This document shows, in pieces, positions 5,250 through 7,869 of a stretch of DNA of 7,869 bases; position 1 is the stretch's first letter; every line of letters begins with the position of its first letter. Where the stretch lies: contig CAYWSH010000173.1 in assembly GCA_964460655.1 (NCBI GenBank), positions 1 through 7,869 of the forward strand. Direction: 5' to 3'. Below the pieces are notes generated by a model, which saw nothing but the letters and a program-made list of their open reading frames with translations, searched no databases and was not told where the DNA came from. This stretch comes from CAVUAF01 sp964460655 (GTDB lineage: Bacteria; Acidobacteriota; Terriglobia; Terriglobales; Acidobacteriaceae). The translations under genes and the position numbers were made by a program.

Positions 5250-6677
5250 TCATTTCGGCCGGAAGGACTTCAGCATGTTCTCGAACGCCGGGCGCAGGTG
5301 CCCGAAGTCCTTCTCCGGCGAGATGAAGACCAGGTAGAGCAGCTCTCCGCGATTGTTCGGCAGCGCGACCAGCCAATCGCGCTCGCGCAGCGCCTGTCCA
5401 TTCGACTGCAGGGGCGACGGCCCGGTCAGTTCCACGCTCTTGCCGGCGATGCCGTTGACGCGGATGTTCTGGTCGTTGCCGATGACCCGCAGGTCAGGAT
5501 TCGACTGCCGCAGCGAGTTCTCGAGCTCGTGGAATGCACCGTCAAGGTTGCTGGACTCCGGCTGCATGCCGCTGATGATGGCGCCATACGCGATAGCGTT
5601 GTCGCCCACGCCCCCCTGGGGTGCGATCGTCACGGCCGACGACGCATCCCCGAACACCTGCCAGTTCGATGGATATCCGACGGTGAACGCCTGGTGGTTC
5701 ATCTGCTTGAACTGCGAACTCGGCTCGATGTCGGGACCGGTACCGGTGGGCGTCGACGATCCGCCGGGAATGCTGCCGTTCTTCTGCATCTGCGCGATCT
5801 CTTCCGCCGTATAGGCCTTGCTGCCCGAGGCGCGCTGCTTGGCTTGGGCGAACTGACCGGTGTTGGCAGTGAACGAACGACTCGGCAGCGTCTTGATGAG
5901 CGCATCAACGGCGGCGGCGCGATTGCCCGGGTTCGGGTGGTCGCTCAGCATCTGCGGGCCGCGCGCCCCGCCTTCCTGCTCGAGCTTATGGAAGAAGTCG
6001 GACATCGCCTTGGGGTTGTAGCCTGCCAGGTACATGATGCGTGCGCCGACGGCGTCAGCTTCCGACTCGGCGCCGCGCGAATTCTTCAGCAGCATGCCGC
6101 TGGCGAAGATGTTGGCGCCCAGTTGCGCTAATTGTCCTCCCATGCCGCGGCCCACGATGGCGCCGAGCACGCCCAGGCCGAGCTGTGCCTTCGCCTGGCT
6201 GCTCACCATCTGGGCGCCGTGCCGCATGTAGACGTGGCCCATCTCGTGCGCGATCACGCCCGCCAGCTGCGCTTCGTTGTCGGCCGCCTGCAGCGTGCCG
6301 ACGTTCACGAAGACCGGCCCGCCGGGCAGCGCGAAGGCGTTGATCTCCTTCTGATTCACCACGTGGAATTCATACGGGAAGCGCGGCGCGTCCTGCGAAT
6401 CGGGGACGTAGGGCACCATCTTCTGCCCCAGCATCCGGATGTATTGCGCGATCGGGTCGCTGTCGCTCATCACCGGAAACTGCTGCCGCGCCTGCTGCGC
6501 GGTCTGCTTGCCGATCTCCACGTCCTGGTCGCGCGACATGAAGATGGTCGAGTGCGGCTGCGGGAAAGTGACGCCGGAGACCGCGGCGATCATCTGGCTG
6601 GCGGTAAAAATGAGGGCGAGCGAAGCGGCGGCGATCTGTGCGCTCACGCTGCGCATGCGGTTCGTCTTGCGGTCCAT
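5250..6677 (-). CDS. Exported M48-family zinc metalloprotease with extra C-terminal domain
   Basis: A 475-residue protein. The start is the ATG at 6675-6677, which has AAGGAG (6684-6689) six nt upstream; in-frame codons further upstream are not needed. An N-terminal export signal (basic residues 3-9, hydrophobic 11-32) sends it across the inner membrane. The peptidase domain spans about 45-265. The zinc site is HEMGH at 144-148 (ligands His144 and His148, catalytic Glu145) with Glu204 in NSRGAESEADAVG (199-211) as third ligand, then a conserved SDHPNPGNRAAAV (245-257). This arrangement resembles BepA/YfgC-like periplasmic M48 proteases, which clear or mature outer-membrane proteins. Instead of TPR repeats, a linker (about 300-320, rich in Gly, Ser, Thr and Pro) leads to a domain at about 322-475 (FTVGYPSNWQVFGD...) resembling small PsbP-like alpha/beta domains; that match is tentative. 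There are no cysteines. All active-site residues are present, so it should be active. Its substrate is unknown. Confidence 0.92.
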   Translation of the reverse strand: MDRKTNRMRSVSAQIAAASLALIFTASQMIAAVSGVTFPQPHSTIFMSRDQDVEIGKQTAQQARQQFPVMSDSDPIAQYIRMLGQKMVPYVPDSQDAPRFPYEFHVVNQKEINAFALPGGPVFVNVGTLQAADNEAQLAGVIAHEMGHVYMRHGAQMVSSQAKAQLGLGVLGAIVGRGMGGQLAQLGANIFASGMLLKNSRGAESEADAVGARIMYLAGYNPKAMSDFFHKLEQEGGARGPQMLSDHPNPGNRAAAVDALIKTLPSRSFTANTGQFAQAKQRASGSKAYTAEEIAQMQKNGSIPGGSSTPTGTGPDIEPSSQFKQMNHQAFTVGYPSNWQVFGDASSAVTIAPQGGVGDNAIAYGAIISGMQPESSNLDGAFHELENSLRQSNPDLRVIGNDQNIRVNGIAGKSVELTGPSPLQSNGQALRERDWLVALPNNRGELLYLVFISPEKDFGHLRPAFENMLKSFRPK

Positions 6678-6850
6678 GCCTATCTCCTTCGGGCGACTTG
6701 CCTGCCACCCGCGTACTTGGTGGCCCGTACCACCCCTGGTCGGCACGTCAAGCAGGGCCTGATGTTACTGGATTAGATGCGAAGCAGTCCCGCGCCGCTG
6801 CGGTAACTTCACCGCCCGGCCCAAAACCGCGTAAACCCTGCGACTGAGGC

Positions 6851-6879
6851 TTGTTTCGAGGCGCAACCTCGCATAGACT
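6851..6879 (+). promoter_or_regulatory. Candidate sigma70-type promoter of the rightward gene
   Basis: TTGTTT (6851-6856) and TAGACT (6874-6879) are separated by 17 bp. They match the -35 and -10 consensus at 3 of 6 (all in TTG) and 4 of 6 positions. A start at about 6886 would give a leader of roughly 56 nt. The spacer holds the inverted repeat CGAGG-CGCAA-CCTCG (6857-6871), which could be an operator. The rest of the 264-bp divergent region (6678-6941) holds no convincing gene. For the leftward protease I see only a TTGACG (6746-6751, minus) without a good -10. Confidence 0.3.
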
Positions 6880-6941
6880 CTCGCTTCCCCCCAGGGCGCG
6901 CGCCGCGACCAGGCGCCCGCCGCGTTTCGTCAGGAGACGCT

Positions 6942-7869
6942 GTGCCCCAGGACCAACTGCGCGAGCTGCTCGACCTCTCCGCCATCCACGCGTTCTATGT
7001 GCGGATCATCGAGGAGCACCTCGGCCATCCCGTGCCACAGCACGAGATCAAGCCCGAGGACCATGCCGCGCTCGCCATGACCATGCGGCACTGGCTCGAC
7101 GTCCTCGACCTCTCCATCACGCCGGGCATGATCCGCGACGGCTTGAAGCTCATGCCGCCCCGTGAGGCCCTGGAAGCCCTGTTCCGCATGTATGTCCTGC
7201 GCGCATCCACCCGTGACCATGATCGTGACAAGGCCGACTTCATCGTCACGCATCTGTATCGCAATCCGTCACACTGGCGCAGCCATCGCACGGTACGGCC
7301 GAGCGAGAGCGCGCGCCAGGAGGATTTCGAGAAGGAACTGTGGAACATCATCGGCGGCGAACTGCCCGACGTTCCGCAAGAGCACCAGCAGCTCATGCGC
7401 GAGTTGGACGCGATGCGGCTCGAGGTCGATGACTTCCATGAATTCGACCAGCTCACCGATTCGAACATGCAACAGCGCCTGCGCGACCTGAAGGCGTCGC
7501 TGCGCGGATCGTTCTATCACCCGAACGTGATCTCGCGGCTGGCGGCCTTCAACGTGTGGTTCGGCGGGCGTTTCGACGATCTCTTCCGCAGCGCGACCGA
7601 GCAGATCAAGACCTACGCCGCTTCGATCACGCAGCAGGGCGGCAGCATCTCCAGCCGCGTGGAAGGCGACGTGACGGTGAAGCACTTGGCCGACGTCGAG
7701 GAGCACGAGATCCTGAAGCAGGAATACGGTCGCGCGCGCGAGCACTTCCGGCGCGTCGCGTCGTACAAGAAAGCGGTGGCCGGCAAGGTCAAGGCGCGCC
7801 CGGCCGCGGCCCATGCGCCGCATCCGCCGGCGCACCACGCAGCCGCAGCGGCTGCGCCTGCGCCTGCGC
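6942..7869 (+). CDS. Conserved-looking protein of unknown function, GTG start, cut by window edge
   Basis: A frame opening at GTG 6942-6944 stays open for 309 codons to the end of the window. AGGAG (6932-6936) sits five nt before the GTG, which decides the start; the first in-frame ATG (7078) is 45 codons later and would remove a coding-like N-terminus. I do not recognise the family. Residues 1-275 are charged, mostly helical and soluble-looking, with no signal peptide or transmembrane segment. Examples are LRELLDLSAIHAFYVRIIEE (6-25), REALEALFRMYVLRAST (74-90) and QEDFEKELWNIIGGELPDVP (126-145). There is an acidic stretch at about 158-175 and a Gly/Phe-rich segment AFNVWFGGRFDDLF (202-215). 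From about 286 the sequence becomes an Ala/Pro/His-rich tail, likely disordered or a linker to a further domain outside the window. It is divergent from the protease gene. Confidence 0.85.
   Translation, partial: MPQDQLRELLDLSAIHAFYVRIIEEHLGHPVPQHEIKPEDHAALAMTMRHWLDVLDLSITPGMIRDGLKLMPPREALEALFRMYVLRASTRDHDRDKADFIVTHLYRNPSHWRSHRTVRPSESARQEDFEKELWNIIGGELPDVPQEHQQLMRELDAMRLEVDDFHEFDQLTDSNMQQRLRDLKASLRGSFYHPNVISRLAAFNVWFGGRFDDLFRSATEQIKTYAASITQQGGSISSRVEGDVTVKHLADVEEHEILKQEYGRAREHFRRVASYKKAVAGKVKARPAAAHAPHPPAHHAAAAAAPAPA

Noticed and set aside
5242..5261. Hairpin CGGCCGA-CTCATT-TCGGCCG over the protease stop codon, considered as a terminator
   Set aside because: The 7-bp stem overlaps the end of the coding region and is not followed by a U tract on the minus strand, so it is not a canonical intrinsic terminator, though weak termination within the adjoining element cannot be excluded.
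5157..6131. A 324-codon plus-strand open frame running through the intergenic element and the protease
   Set aside because: It begins within the palindromic element and lies antisense to the intact M48 protease; the composition is not protein-like.
6719..6734. GGTGG-CCCGTA-CCACC inverted repeat in the divergent region
   Set aside because: The arms are only 5 bp in GC-rich sequence and match no promoter element; easily due to chance.
6678..6746. Upstream in-frame extension of the protease
   Set aside because: The added residues are not signal-like, and the ATG at 6677 has AAGGAG at the ideal distance followed by a clear export signal.
6995..7838. Minus-strand open frames opposite the right-hand gene
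   Set aside because: They are antisense shadows of the GTG-started plus-strand frame, which has a good Shine-Dalgarno and a coherent soluble-protein sequence.

Overview
The window looks like a GC-rich chromosomal segment of an acidobacterium, probably a soil Terriglobia-type organism. The strongest taxonomic signal is a full-length acidobacterial duplicated orphan permease (ADOP). Two further features fit this: a structured intergenic repeat carrying GTCATCCTGAGCG and GAAGGATCCCTAT motifs, and a secreted protein of tandem 'RDHGVT' repeats. Both recall acidobacterial genomes, but that is from memory and was not searched. No phage, transposase, CRISPR, rRNA or tRNA was seen.

Layout from left to right. 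At 1-71 is the last 22 codons of an unknown rightward gene. It converges on, and shares its stop region with, a leftward toxin-antitoxin pair: PIN-domain toxin 68-472 and ribbon-helix-helix antitoxin 469-690. A 17-bp near-palindrome directly abuts the antitoxin ATG and is a likely operator. Next, also leftward, is the 898-residue ADOP permease (709-3405). It is preceded by a 45-bp dyad (3416-3460) that contains its Shine-Dalgarno sequence. A strong intrinsic terminator (3488-3515) isolates the permease from the upstream gene 3531-5012, which encodes an exported protein made of about twelve 29-residue repeats behind an N-terminal domain. Between that gene and the next lies a 144-bp double inverted-repeat element (5099-5242). 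Then comes an exported M48-type zinc metalloprotease (5250-6677). After a 264-bp divergent intergenic region, a rightward GTG-started gene of unknown function (6942-7869) runs off the right edge.

How the parts work together: the only clear functional unit is the toxin-antitoxin pair, whose genes overlap by 4 bp and are likely autoregulated. The protease and the repeat protein are both predicted to act outside the cytoplasm and lie on the same strand, but a structured element separates them and a joint pathway is not shown. The permease has no ATPase gene beside it, which is usual for ADOP proteins. I did not find a convincing multi-gene undescribed system. The items most worth following are the 45-bp dyad over the permease ribosome-binding site, the stand-alone repeat protein, the composite palindromic element, and the antitoxin start with no Shine-Dalgarno sequence and an operator next to it.
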